From positions 248,001 to 312,000 of the forward strand of contig JAAOOA010000330.1 of assembly GCA_012861695.1 (NCBI GenBank): DNA of 64,000 nucleotides, given 5' to 3'. This document shows positions 51,130 through 63,599 of this stretch, in pieces (within the stretch, counting starts at the first letter, position 1; each line of letters opens with the position of its first letter). The DNA comes from Trematomus loennbergii. Taxonomy: Eukaryota > Chordata > Actinopteri > Perciformes > Nototheniidae. Below the pieces are notes generated by a model that was not told where the DNA came from, ran no database searches, and was given only the letters and a program-made list of their open reading frames with translations. Both the position numbers and the translations under genes were made by a program.

Positions 51130-52043
51130 GTAGTAATACATTGACAGTATATAAATATATATGGGTATGCAGAGAAGAGGAAGAAAAACAAATGACAAGA
51201 ACTAAGACAACAAAAAGAAAAATCCTTGCAATAATTCACTGTTTGGGAATTACAAAAATACACAGGGGCCATCAGTGAAAGAGAGAGAATGAGACAGATG
51301 GAGGGAGAAGAGATAATGACTGTGAGAGGATGCCAAGGACAATAAATCAAACAAATAGACAATAAGTAACAGAAAACAAAAAGGGAATTGAAACAGAAAG
51401 ATTAAACTGAACAGCATCCAAGGTCTTCTCAAAGTAGCTTCTCTCTCACAGCGAGGGGATCATCCACTCCGAATGAAGACCTCATTACAGATTTATTTTG
51501 ATCAAGAAATGAAAATATTCTCAGTGGTAGATAACGGAAAGCAGTGGTGGAAAAATATCTGACCTGCCGACAAGTACTGTTCAGTTTTTGTAGTACTTTT
51601 TTAGAGTACTTTATGCCATTATGCACATATAATGTTATCATAGGGCTAGTCAATACTTCCACTCCTGATACTTTTTATTTGTTCTTTTTCATTTGACTGC
51701 TGTAGTTGCTGTGCAGATTTAGATTTTACACACTCAACATTATGATCAATTTAGATTAGCCTGTCTTAAATTGAGTAAACAACCCAACAGTTGGTAAAGT
51801 AGATCAATTACTTTCACCTTAAGGAGCTACAACAGTACAAAGTTGCTTATAAATCTAAAAGTTTCCTAATTGATCACTTTGCCACTAATGCTAATGCACT
51901 TTGACCAAAATCGTCAATACCTTTTTTGGCCACTGGAGGGCAGCTTAAACATCGTACAAACCATGGACATATTATCACCTTATAAAACATGTATGGCTAA
52001 TGTGTTGGAAAGCAGAAGCCTATTCATTTGGCAATATTAGCTG
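51130..52043. other. No supported gene
   Basis: AT-rich. Nothing recognised. Confidence 0.45.
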
Positions 52044-52046
52044 TAA

Positions 52047-52328
52047 CGGCCCCTATACACGGCGGCGTGCGTTGAAGCTTCAACGCTTCTGCCCATTCAC
52101 TTTGGATGGGGTGACGTCACGCTTCGCCGAACTGCATTGTGGGAGCAAAGCTTCTACTTTTGAAGCTTCGACGGAAGCGTCAGCCAATCGAATCATATGC
52201 CAGTACAAGCTCTAGCCAATCAGACAGCTTGTGTGTCCGGGGCGGGAGATTCATGTGATTGGTTGTTGGTCGAGCGTCAGACATGCCCGCCGGCAAGCTT
52301 CAACGCACGCCGCCGTGTGTAGGGGCCG
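52047..52328 (+). mobile_element. PIF-Harbinger MITE H3 (short form)
   Basis: TAA lies at 52044-52046 and 52329-52331. The ends CGGCCCCTATACACGGCGGC and GCCGCCGTGTGTAGGGGCCG are inverted repeats. It is an inverted near-copy of H1. CRE palindrome at 52112-52119. CCAAT boxes occur in both directions (GCCAATCGAA, GCCAATCAGA, GATTGGTTG). It has no coding sequence. Confidence 0.95.
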
Positions 52329-52334
52329 TAATTC

Positions 52335-53180
52335 ATACTCACTTTCGGACTTTGGAGGGAAATATCTGGCGTTTTAGCTGCTAAATGCTACAATATTTTA
52401 CAATGTCGTTCACTTTGCAAGTAGCTAATAGTATACTTTGTATTGCAAAACACCACTGAGTGTGAGTTAATGTAACTCTATTGGACAGTTGGCTGATTGG
52501 TAGCTAGAGGCTTATACAGGTTGCTTGAACTTGGAAAGGTCAAGTACATAATTAGCTGTTAAGAGTCCAGCAAGGGTCTAATGATCACTTCACATTAAAA
52601 AATGGACTGAACTGTGAAAATTAAATGACTCCAGAGACTGTGAGAGAAAAGTTATTTATGTATTCTGCAGAAGTTTTCCAAGCGTAATTCCAGTAGGACC
52701 ATGACAGCAAACCTATCCAATGTTTGTGATAAACTTAGACCACCATGAACTTGGGGAGAAGGTTATCTGGCTATAATAATAAAGCTTTATTTATATAGCA
52801 CTTGCAGCTCAAAGTGCTTTACAAAATGACACATCACAAGTTAAAAACAAATAACAAGAAATTCCCCTCAGATTATTAGGTACATGCAGCAAAATATAAC
52901 ATTGTATCAGGTTAATAGACACAAGGAGCACATTGACAGTTTCTCTATTTATCCAATCATTGCAGCCCGAGGTGTTCACAGCAGTTCAAGTGAATATAAT
53001 CTTGGTTCAACCCCAATAATGATTTAATGTTCAGGAGTAGCAGAATAAAGGTTTATTGATGCTAAAATTGGCACGTACTCACCTTCACACCTCATTCTGC
53101 TCTCTCTGTGATTGATTTTTCTCTCCTCAACTGTATCCAAATGTTTTACTCTGGATTCCTCCTCAGTCTCTTTCTGTACC
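52335..53180. other. No supported gene; contains a retroposon tail
   Basis: At 52774-52828 AATAATAAAGCTTTATTTAT, ATAGCACTTGCAGC and TCAAAGTGCTTTACA form a common fish LINE/SINE tail. The rest is unassigned. Confidence 0.5.
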
Positions 53181-53183
53181 TTA

Positions 53184-53937
53184 TGGCGCGTTTCCACTAC
53201 AGCGCGGAGCACGGTTTAAGAGGGCTGTGACGTCAGCGGCCCGTCTTTGGTTGCGTTTCCACTTGGCCTAGTACCGGCCGGCGGGTCCTAATTCACAGTT
53301 TTTCTGGCCTCATAAAATCGTGGGTCTAGGGCCAGAGACAACGAGGCTGAGTCGGGCTGAGTATGCTAAACTAGAGAGAGCATCGCTGGCAAGGGGGCTA
53401 CAACTACAACAAGGTGGACATATTTGACCGTGATTTAATTGTAATACACGTTTCAAAATGATGCCGAAGTAACAACATACTGATACCGGTTAGTAAAAAC
53501 CATGAATTAATGCTTTGACAAGTCTGCAGACAGACGGCAGGCGAAGAACCTTTTAAAATGCGTGTTTTCTAAATGGAGATTGGCTAAGCTAACGCAGTAT
53601 ATGCTCCGACCGTCCACACTCACAACAACGGCCTATACAGACATAAATAAAGCAGCGACTGTATTCACCATGACACAGGCAGTCTGTGGTTTGTACTTGT
53701 TTAACTTTTGTCTAGTTTCTGAACATATATGAGGAGCTGTGAGCTCTGAGTGCTAACAGCTAACGGCTGTGTTGTTTTTCTGGGGTTCTCATTGAAGATG
53801 ACGTCACGGCTCCGCCTACACTGCGTTACTATAGTTACAGCCCCAGCTACTAACTGTAATGGAAATGCGCCATAAAGTGAGCCAGTCCTAACGAGGCCTA
53901 GCCATACCGAGCGAGGCCGTGTAGTGGAAGCGCGCCA
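53184..53937. mobile_element. TIR DNA transposon with TTA target duplication
   Basis: TTA lies at 53181-53183 and 53938-53940. The ends TGGCGCGTTTCCACTACA and GTGTAGTGGAAGCGCGCCA are inverted repeats. The 3-bp TTA target points to PIF-Harbinger. It carries two CRE palindromes (53228-53235 and 53799-53806). There is no transposase. Confidence 0.88.
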
Positions 53938-53971
53938 TTATTCCCTTTAGTCTCCCTCTGTCTCACCCTTA

Positions 53972-54548
53972 CGGGCCGTCTCCACAGCAGCGTTAAAAAA
54001 TCTTGAAACGCTTCTGCCCATTCACTTTGAATGGGGTGACGTCACTTTCCCTCACTTTTCGCCGAAATGCATTGTGGGCAGGCGAGCGGAGATTTTGAGG
54101 ATTTTGAGGATTCAAAGTTGAACAATGTTCAACTTTTGAAGCTGAGGTGAAGCGTCAGCCAATCAAATCCCGTGTACGCAAATCTGACCGTTCAAGCTCT
54201 AGCCAATCAAACGGCGTGTATGCTGGGAGAGACATACCGCAGGTCATTTCCTCATATTCCAAAACATGGAGGAGAAATTAGCGGTAGCGAATCAATCACC
54301 CGGTGCTTTATGACCAGTCCCTATTTACCTACCGGGATATAAACCGGAGGAGCCAGGCATGGAGGGAGGTGGCAGAGACAGTGGTATGTTTTCGCCTGTT
54401 TTGGGGAGTTTATATCCAGTTTACTTCAGGCTTTTTGGCTTTATGTCGCGGGCGGGAGATTCATGTGATTGGTTGTTCGCAAAAAATCCCCAAGCTTCAG
54501 ATACGCCCACCTCCAAGATTTTTTTAACGCTGCTGTGGAGACGGTCCG
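53972..54548 (+). mobile_element. PIF-Harbinger MITE H4 (long form)
   Basis: TTA lies at 53969-53971 and 54549-54551. The ends CGGGCCGTCTCCACAGCAGC and GCTGCTGTGGAGACGGTCCG are inverted repeats. It is an inverted near-copy of H2 about 5 kb away. CRE palindrome at 54037-54044 and MADF exon at 54266-54383. Confidence 0.95.
54266..54383 (+). pseudogene. MADF/Myb-like first exon in H4
   Basis: ATG 54266 reads MEEKLAVANQSPGAL and stops. A 4-base ATCA duplication relative to H2 shifts the frame, after which the other frame reads LYDQSLFTYRD and RRSQAWREVAETV up to the donor GTG|GTATGT (GT at 54384). Compared with H2 this copy has no stop at codon 5 but does have the frameshift, so the two copies are broken independently. 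The role of the intact protein is as for H2. Confidence 0.7.
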
Positions 54549-54554
54549 TTACTT

Positions 54555-55920
54555 CCCTTTTCGTCACCAGTCTATAAATCCTTACCTGCTGCCTGTGAGG
54601 GAATAAGAGCTCTTCTCTTCATCCAGTCACTCTGGGATTGTCTACCTGAGTTTGCCTGCAGGCATAGATAACTCAGGAGGAGGAAGGAAAATAAATTGGT
54701 TGACTCTTGTCAGATTGGGCATTCGCACTCGATTGTCTTCCCCTAACAAAATAATCCATCTGATCCTATCTGTTACAATCAGTCCTACTGCTGACTATGG
54801 ATTGCTGAGTTGAAACACACGTATTGGCTGATTTAAAGGGACTGCACTCAATGCAAACTATATTAAAACCTGCAGGGAGTTTTGATTTGTCAACATTTTG
54901 TTTAAAATCCATCAAAATAATTCACGTATTGGATACAAGGAAATCCGATTTGGCAGTATTGATGGAAGCTCTCGCTATTTCCTTTTAAAATGAATTGTGT
55001 TGTTCAATTTAGCTAAAGGTCAGCGGGAGGTCTTCACTTTGAGTGGACTGATAACTGCATGAATGCGAAAAAAATGACATCTTTTCTGCAGCTGAGTGTT
55101 TGAAACAATGATCAACGTATTTAACAAAATGCAAATGCTGAACATGCACCGAACATCAGATGATATGGTTTTGAAACTTGACATTTAAATAAACATAGAC
55201 TTCCTTTATGAAATGACAATTGTGAAACCATTACAAAATCAACTTAAAAATCACAAAATATCTTGTCTTGCTCAAAATAAAGAAACCTATTGTAACTTTA
55301 AACAGAAATAGTACTTCAAAACAAGACCACAGCCACTCTAGTGTCCTTTTAAGGCCTTTTGTTTTTAACATTTTTGCAGCAACAATCATCAGAAAGGTTA
55401 GCATTGGTTTTAAAATAAATGACCATTTCAACAAGTAGGCCTGAATTAACCAAAAGTAGCCGCCTGACTCTCTTCTCTCTAAGGCATTCTTTACGTATAG
55501 CATGTTACTAGAACAGCATGTGTGAAAAAGACCATTTGAACTTGATAGCTTCCCATAATATTGAGGGATTGACGGGGCCCATGGGAGGGCAGCGGACAAA
55601 AGATCGATATCCTAAGTGACGCTGTCTTCGCTCATCAATGGAAGGAGTTAAAGTCCCATCTTCAGCTTTCTGTATCCCAGTTCCAACAATGAACCTGGGG
55701 CCATTTGTCGACCTTTTGCCAATTTGTCCGCGAGTTGTTTGTGTTTGCGTTGACATTAGATCCATCTATCTTCCTGTCAGTGTTGTCTAGACTCTTTTGA
55801 CGCAGAGAGAACGTGTGCAGAATGTTGGTTTCCTTGTCGTCACAAACACACACATATTGCAGCAAAGACAGGTGTTGATGTGTAATTGTTCTTTCTGTCA
55901 CATCCAAGAAATAGCAGATA
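54555..55920. other. No supported gene
   Basis: About 1.4 kb of AT-rich sequence. The 122-codon - strand frame at 55231-55599 has no domain. Confidence 0.45.
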
Positions 55921-55924
55921 TCAC

Positions 55925-56571
<647 letters not shown>

Positions 56572-56608
<37 letters not shown>

Positions 56609-56633
56609 ACACACACACACACACACCACACAA

Positions 56634-56665
<32 letters not shown>

Positions 56666-56683
56666 GCACACGCACACACACAC
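56572..56683. repeat. (CA)n microsatellite, right half
   Basis: An imperfect CA tract with CC, AA and CG interruptions. It is more diverged than the left half. Confidence 0.97.
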
Positions 56684-56689
56684 GAGGGA

Positions 56690-57900
56690 AAGGTCTCATC
56701 CTGTCAGATTCACCCTGTCAAACACGAGCATGGGTTCATTTGGGGTTTCTGTGCGAGTGTATGTGTGTTTACGTCCGTATAAACCCAATTTTCTGTCTCT
56801 CACTCCGTCCATCTTTGTGTATTTATTTTTGTATGTCTGTGTCCAGCCAGTGTGTGTGAACAAAAGCCCGCTGCTGCCTGCCAATTTTGAAGGTGATGCA
56901 TGTATGTCTGGGGACAAATTCAAATATACAGCCATATAGGGACACGCATTTTGACACACACTCGCATTCAGCCAGAGACCACAACAGTACAGTTGGACTG
57001 ACTTCCAGATGATGAGCATACATTTCCCATCATTCCAAACATTGTGGGTGGTCTGTGTGTTTTCCAGCATTACTCATCTGTTGATAGTACAGCTAAATAC
57101 ATCCCGAGGTGGATTTAAGCTTCAAAACGGCAAAATATTTGAGTAGAACAAGCACGAAACATCATTTTGCAAAGATGAGTTTTGCAATGTCACTGTGACT
57201 TGGGCAACATGTATTCTAAGTTTCAAACACAACTTCCAAATGAGCATTATGTGTCTCTTGGAAAGTCTTTATTTGGCCATCTTGTTTTCCCTAGCCCACA
57301 CAAACAACAAAAGCAAACAGGAAGCTCCTTTATTGTTTCCGGAGGCACATTCATTTTGTCTCGACACCATTTGACTCACACATTTTTACAAAAGGAGTGC
57401 TTCACTGATTCCTTAAAGCCTGGTAATCCCTTTTCCATTGTTTTCTTTGCCTACAATGTTTCCCCTCATGCCAAAAATACAGATGGTAGCGCTAACTTCA
57501 TCACAATTAGCCCTTCCTTTCCAGCTTGAAAGTCAAGTAGCAGCTTTTGTCGCAGCCTGGCAGCTGTCACTAGTTTGGCAGTCAAAGCTTTGATGTGTGA
57601 GATTGTAAAGCAGCTGCTGAGAAATGTTGTTTTGCTACAGATATTCCTCGTACTTATTTCCTTTTCCCGTCACCCACACCTTCTTTTCTCTGCATGTGAT
57701 TTTGTTTGTTTGTCCATTTGCTCTGCTCTGCCGTTGATAAACCCGGTAAAATCCACTCCCTCGCTCTAATCTGAGAGATTTAGGAACGTTTGCTCTGCTC
57801 TCTCGCTGGAGGAAGTGAACTGCACACAAACACCCACATATGTTGGTGCACACTTGGTCACAGAATAAATACGTCACAGTCATTATTTCGCCCACTCAGA
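56690..57900. other. No supported gene
   Basis: Several open frames of 60-125 codons exist on both strands (for example 57182-57529), but none has a domain or splice support. Confidence 0.45.
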
Positions 57901-57996
57901 TAAACACACAGGGTTTTGTTTGATCAGGAAGTTGGGTATAGTTTTTATTTTGGCCTGACTAGTGATGGGACAGATTTGTTTACGGTCAACCCTAAC

Positions 57997-58770
57997 TAGG
58001 GATGTCCCGATCACCTTTTTTTGCTGCCGATCCGATTCCGATCATTTGATTTTGACAATCTGCCGATACCGATTTTTCCCGATCCGATCTTTATGCAATG
58101 CATTAAGAGAAAAAAAAGGTAGCAGATAACGGCTGGTCATCCAACGCGATGAATTCAGCTATCTTGGCTGTTATTTTTTTGGCCTTTTCACTGTTCTGGG
58201 GCAGTTTCTCTTTCCTTTTAAAAGTCTCTGAAAGTGTCGGTTGTTTCAGTGCCGTTACCTGAGTGGCCGCTGTGTACTCGCCGTGTTGTTGTTGGTGTTT
58301 GTATTAGATTGGTCGTGTTGAACGTAGCTCTGTTCTTTCCACCACGCGGAACCTCCGCCTTGCAAACATTGCATCTGGCTGTTACACTGCCTTCGCTTTC
58401 AATTTTATAATACTTCCAAACTCCTGACATTTTCTCTGTCCCGAGGCACCAGCTGAACGTAGCCTCTCGTTAGCTTACTGCTACTATTAGACACTGCGCC
58501 CACTCTGTTGCCAGATTTGAGAGAAATAAGCAACCAGGTCTATGAAAACAAGCCCAAAAGAAGCAACACATACATGATGTTGTGTCATTTTAAACCAAAA
58601 CTAAGGCCTCAGGATGACTTTAAGACGTGAACATGGTCATTTTTGTTTTGTAACATTAAATAAAAAAATAAAAATTCCCGATCCCCGATTTTTTTCTCCC
58701 GATTCCGATCTTTTGAAATCACGTGATCGGCTCCGATCCCCGATCACGTGATCGGATCGGGACATCTCTA
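57997..58770 (-). mobile_element. hAT inserted in the telomere-like array, perfect TSD
   Basis: The ends TAGGGATGTCCCGATCACC and GGATCGGGACATCTCTA, with ACCCTAAC duplicated at 57989-57996 and 58771-58778. Subterminal arms repeat CCGATCCGAT/ATCGGATCGG. It keeps a BED zinc-finger coding segment on the - strand. Confidence 0.95.
58110..58430 (-). pseudogene. ZBED1-like hAT transposase N-terminus
   Basis: ATG 58430 on the - strand reads MSGVWKYYKIESEGSVTARC, then NVCKAEVPRGGKNRATFNTT and NLI. This is the W-x-x-(F/Y)...C-x-x-C...GG..A-x-F-N-T-T-N-L pattern of the ZBED1-type BED finger. One frameshift after NLI leads to a frame with YTAATQVTALKQPTLSETF and then KKITAKIAEFIALDDQPLSA, matching the family's linker before the catalytic core. 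The finger binds DNA in intact relatives (ZBED1/DREF and its parental transposases). The catalytic domain is missing, so this is a relic. Confidence 0.75.
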
Positions 58771-59499
58771 ACCCTAACCTTAACCCCAACTGTCGTGGCT
58801 CATTCTTGTAGGACATTTAAAACGGTGCCACATTAACAGGGCTCCGCTTCTTGACTCACACGTTAAAAAAAGTCCAAATAAAACTCTGTAGGCGCTGATT
58901 TATTTGCCTTCCTTTGGCTGATTTATTTACTTCTTCCATAAAATTAAACAACAAATAAACAAAATGATCAGTGTAACGTGATGAGAAGTGATGGGACAGA
59001 TTTGGTTATGGTCAACCCTAACCCTAGACTCTCATGAATTGTCTTCAATTTAGATTTTTTTTCCTATTACCATCTTGAAACGGTTCTGCATTCATAACAT
59101 CTGCAAATTAAATAAAAAAGCAGTGTTGTGTTTGATCATGAGCCGGGTATAGTCTTGATTTTGGCCTGAGAAGTGATGCAATAGATTTGGTTATAGTTAA
59201 CCCTAACCCTAATCCCAACGCTAACCCTAGACTCTAATGAATTGACTTTGATTTTGAACATCTTGGCTATTGCTATCTGGAAACGGTACCACAGACACAA
59301 CATCTGCAAATTAGATAAACAAGCAGGGTTTTGTTTGATCATGAAGCTGGGTATAGTTTTGATTTTGGCCTGACTAGTGACTGGACAGATTTAGTTACGA
59401 TTAACTCTAACCCTAACCCTAGACTCTACTGAATTGTCTTCGATGTTGAAAACCTTTGCTATGACAAAATGGAAAAGATTCCGCAAACATCTGCAAATT

Positions 59500-60780
59500 A
59501 TAAATAATAACGAAGTGTATTCCAAATCGACAAGTATACTTTAAACTAGACGACTCTTCTTAGCCTGTGATGTGAACAGACAGCATAATTTGTCTTATTG
59601 ACTTCATTTGAGCGTACGCTTTTTTCCCCCCCCTGTTCTCCTTTGATCTCTTCAAATATTTGAAACACAGCGGGAGAATGCTTTGATACAGAAAATGCTG
59701 ATAAAAGTGAACCTTCTGATAATAAATTACCTCCCATTAGTGTCTTGGACAGATCAGCCTCACTTCAAAGTCTTCTTTTTATTAATTTACATTCATTTCC
59801 CAGCAGTGTTTTCATCAAAGAGACACAGTGAACGCACCTTTTTATTTTGTAAACCTGCACCCATTGCCATCCATCTCTCTCTGTGAGTTCTTCTCTGACA
59901 TAAGTTATCGTACAAGGACATCTTTGATACACCTTAGTACAGCAAGATATTTCCTACACACCTACGCTAAGTCATACACCAACTCTTCTTTGGCACAAGG
60001 ACACTTTGATGGATATTGATGTTGCTTCGACCAGAGTAAACAGCATTTGACATGATGAGCAGCAAATACATGGATTTAAACATTCTCCGTCACTTATCGT
60101 GCACGCTCATTCCCACATTTGTTACACTTTTGCACTTGTGTTGGAGGATTAGTATTATCTGTTGTTTGTCCCCACGTTCCTGCACCACCCACCTTCACAC
60201 TGTAGAGGCAGATCACTTTATTAGCAATTTTACACGAGGTAATTGGATCCGGCTTTTTTTACATTTGCCTGCACCACAAACAAATGTCTGTGTGTGGATG
60301 AGTCAATGCTGAGCTGAGGGGCAGCACCTGAATACCTGATGGAGAGGTCAGTGATTTGTTGAAGGGCGCTTCAGTAACTCCTGAGCATCGCACAGACAGA
60401 ATGACAGTTCATTTAGAAAGTGAAGAAATAAAGCCACCGGGACTCATTGTCAGTTACAGTCCATGTTATCGTCTGTAATAACTTAACTTGCATTCACATA
60501 CAGTAAGGAGCCAGGCTATGTTTATTCCCAGATTTCAGTCTTTATGCTAATTTGCTCACACACAGATATGAAACACAGAACTCATTAGCATTAGCAACTT
60601 ATATTCAGTCAGTAAACACTGTATGCTCTCGAGCAATCATCACTTCCCACGCCAAGTATATAGCATTTCATCTTCATATACTTACAGCTAGTTTACTACC
60701 CGTCAAGATGGTTTGTCTGATTTTGCTCAATGCTCTCATCTCTCATTATTTGCCGCCTTTTTTGCCCACTTCCTCCTTAG
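59500..60780. other. No supported gene
   Basis: Nothing recognised beyond chance frames. Confidence 0.45.
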
Positions 60781-60785
60781 CTTAA

Positions 60786-61228
60786 AGGGGACCTATCATG
60801 CAAAATGCACTTTTGTACGTCTTTTCTACATGAATATGTGTCCCCGGTGTTCCAGGGAACTCACCAAGTGTCAGAAAACACAACCCTCTCTATTTTCCTC
60901 CATACCCAAATCTCTAAAAAAAGGGGCTGCAACGGATCTGATAAAAACTGATCCAGATTTGAACACTGTCCTGACGTCAGGACGGTGGCGCTACGGCTAT
61001 TGCCGTTTGAAAGCGCTGGAGACGCTGTAGTACATATGCCAGGCCAGTAGATGGTGCTGTTCTCACAGAATCAGCCCTTGCAAAAACAGGGCTAAAAAAT
61101 GTCAAATTGAGCGAAATGAGGCATGGCTAAAATGCATGATCTGTTTGGTATTTTGAAAAAAGTATAAATATGCCTTATATAGGTATGGTCCTACACTATA
61201 TATTCAAATATAGCATGATAGGTCCACT
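60786..61228. mobile_element. TTAA-type DNA transposon (Kolobok/T2-like), copy K4
   Basis: TTAA lies at 60782-60785 and 61229-61232. The ends AGGGGACCTATCATGC and GCATGATAGGTCCACT are inverted repeats. It is an inverted near-copy of 25540-26029 with a deletion of about 45 bp near 61000. CRE palindrome at 60972-60979. CTCF-like CCAGTAGATGGTGCT at 61044-61058. Confidence 0.92.
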
Positions 61229-61234
61229 TTAACC

Positions 61235-62125
61235 TGCTTAAATCTGCTTTACATTAGTGAGCATTTATTCACCTTGCGATGAAAGTCTACTGCTACTTTA
61301 GCTGATGTATGTTTATCTGCGTTAACCATACCTTTCACATCGTCATTACCATTAGACATTTTAAACAAAACAACCAAATCTTCTGAATTAACCTATTTTA
61401 GAAAATAAAAGGGGGCTGAATAAATACCAATCTGGGGCTTTAAATTGAAAGAATGGTAGGACAAAGACACTGAAACTAGTGATAACCTTGGGGGAAGAAT
61501 AAGGGGGAATGGCAGAATTATTTGATGAAAGGAAAACCGCGAATAAAGAATGAGTGGACGTGAAGGATGGACGGTTTTAGAGAAAGGGAGGGGGAATTCA
61601 TTTTGCCTATCAATGGACGGAGAGAAATGAAAAGTGGAAACTGTAAGTTGATTAAAAGAGGCAGCCTGTTGTCCACCTCCACATTGGCCAAGTGTCTCAC
61701 CCTATCTCTTATCTATTTGCCACCAAGATGAATTCCCTTTGGTTTATTGTCCTCTGTGCAAAGCAACTCTGCTAATCCTGCTCGTGATCGAAAAACAAAA
61801 CGATGGCGTGACGGTGAGAGTGGAGGGAGGAAAGGACAGAATGAGGAACGAGACGACACAAAGCTCGTGAATGAAGTGAATAACGACAGCCGTGCTGAGA
61901 AGCGACTGATCGAAGAGGCACGCGGCAAATGAAAGATGAGGAGGGAATAACAATGAAGCGACGATTCAAAAAGGAGTGAATTAGAAAAAGGAGGGGTTGA
62001 ACGGCTCAAGTGTGACGGTATGGACGAGCGGAGAGATACATTGATCGATGATGATGTAGAGAAATTATAGGAGGCGATGACGGATGAGGAACAAAACGTG
62101 GAGAGTAAAGAAGGATAGAGTGGAT
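61235..62125. other. No supported gene
   Basis: Purine-rich on the + strand from about 61800 to 62120. The 160-codon - strand frame at 61713-62195 is compositionally biased (Ser/Phe-rich) and runs into a repeat. Confidence 0.5.
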
Positions 62126-62131
62126 ATTTAA

Positions 62132-62420
62132 GGGACAGTCCACCCCAATATCCAAAATCCATATTTCTCATCTTACCTGAAGTGCTATTCATCATCTGGA
62201 TTGATTCGGCCTGAGAATTGGAGATATATCGGCCGTATAAAACCTTCTCTCCAATATATTGTAACTAGATGGCTTGTGGTGCTCAAAGCACAACAAAATA
62301 ATTGGAAAAACTCACCAGCAATGTTTTCTTTTTTAGAAAAGGTACAACCCTGTTACTGTTAACAATCAACAGAACTTATTGCGAGCAGTAACCCATCACT
62401 GCTGAGAAGTTAGTTTTATT
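62132..62420 (+). repeat. Truncated common teleost MITE-like repeat
   Basis: TTAA is followed by GGGACAGTCCACCCC, then ATCCATATTTCTCATCTTAC, CTGAAGTGCTATTCATCATC and ACTAGATGGC, then TTGTGGTGCTCAAAGCAC. I recognise this order from a very abundant fish repeat that normally ends in an inverted copy of its start. That right end is not present here, so the copy is truncated. Confidence 0.6.
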
Positions 62421-62754
62421 AATGGACTGTTACTCAATAGTTAGCGGGTGTAATAAATAGCATTACAGGTAAGAGGAAAGTCAAATTTGAGTTTTCAGTT
62501 CTTGAACGACTTTTGAAGAAATGACCTTACTACAAATCTATCTTTTATGTATCACAAAATATGTCCGAACCAGCAAATGATTAGCCTGTTCAATCAATCC
62601 ATCACATTTTAAAGCCCAATATCACAAATGACACATGTCTTAGGGGCTTAACAGCATATCACACCAGTTATCCTTAGACCGTTGCATTGTACAAAAAACT
62701 CCCAAAGAAACCTCCAAATGATAGGGGGGAAAATTGATGTGCAATAGATGTCAT

Positions 62755-63599
62755 GTATAGATGAGAGTAACACCTACGTCACTTCCGCGCGAACATTACG
62801 GCTGTGTCTTTTATTGCACCTCAAACATAAAAAAAAAATCCAGAGTTACGTGTTTCTGTACTTCCTCTAAGAAACAAGGACAGTAAAAGAAGAGCTCTGT
62901 GGCTTCAGGCTTGACCGCCATTCAAATGACAGCGTTGTTTTCCCTCAAAAGTGGGCGGGGCCGTCATTTCCCCCCGGAAGTGACGTAGATGTTACTCTCA
63001 TCTCCTACTGCTTTTAATTTAACCATATATCGAGCCCGATCGTCGATTTCCAATGATTTTATGTAATTGTTTGCTTGTAATCTGGCTCTTTGAAGATCCG
63101 AAAATCCACGGTTTTCTTAAATTTCTGATCGGATTGGCAATGACTTCAGAATTTGTATTGACCACCATTCAAATTAGGGCTGTGCGATTATGGCAAAAAT
63201 CATAATCACGATTATTTTGGTCAATAATTGATATCACGATTATTAAAAACGATTATCCATTTACTTTGAAAACATCCATTTATTGAAAAATAAAATTGGA
63301 ACAGTATGTTTTTAACAGTTGATTACCCTGAACTTAAAGTATAATTCAACTAAAAAACCAATAAAAAAAAATATTTAAAAAAAAATAATTACATTTTTTT
63401 TTTTTTTTTAATAAAAAATAATAATCGTTTTATTTCGATTACGTTGTTTTCGTAATCGTTGCCAGCCAAAATCGTAATCGAGATTAAAATACGATTAATT
63501 GCACAGCCCTAATTCAAATGACACCGTTGTTTTCCCCCAAAAGTGGGCAGATACGTAATTTTCGCCCGGAAGTGACGCATGTGTTACTCTCATCTATAC
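62755..63599. mobile_element. Composite TIR element with three related termini
   Basis: TAGATGAGAGTAACACCTAC with GTCACTTCCG at 62757 is mirrored by CGGAAGTGACGTAGATG with TTACTCTCATCT at 62976-63003. It is mirrored again by CGGAAGTGACGCATGTG with TTACTCTCATCTATAC at 63569-63600. The two right termini share about 90 bp including GTTGTTTTCCC and AAAAGTGGGC. A hAT MITE (63175-63511) sits in the second copy of this shared segment. Confidence 0.75.
63175..63511. mobile_element. hAT MITE (TAGGGCTGTGC family), copy 3
   Basis: The ends TAGGGCTGTGCGATTATGG and GATTAATTGCACAGCCCTA, with ATTCAAAT duplicated perfectly at 63167-63174 and 63512-63519. It is most similar to copy 2 at 38700-39014. Confidence 0.95.

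Larger units (their letters stand above)
57905..59500. repeat. Imperfect ~200-bp tandem array with telomere-like motifs
   Basis: Units contain GGGTATAGT-TTGATTTTGG, CTGACTAGTGATGGGACAGA, a CCCTAACCCTAA stretch, GAATTGTCTTCRAT and AACATCTGCAAATTA. Such units recur from about 57908, 58985, 59140 and 59345. The first unit is split by a hAT at 57997-58770. Confidence 0.75.

Noticed and set aside
61713..62195. 160-codon Ser/Phe-rich - strand frame
   Set aside because: It is antisense to a purine-rich tract and runs into a common MITE-like repeat. No domain was recognised.
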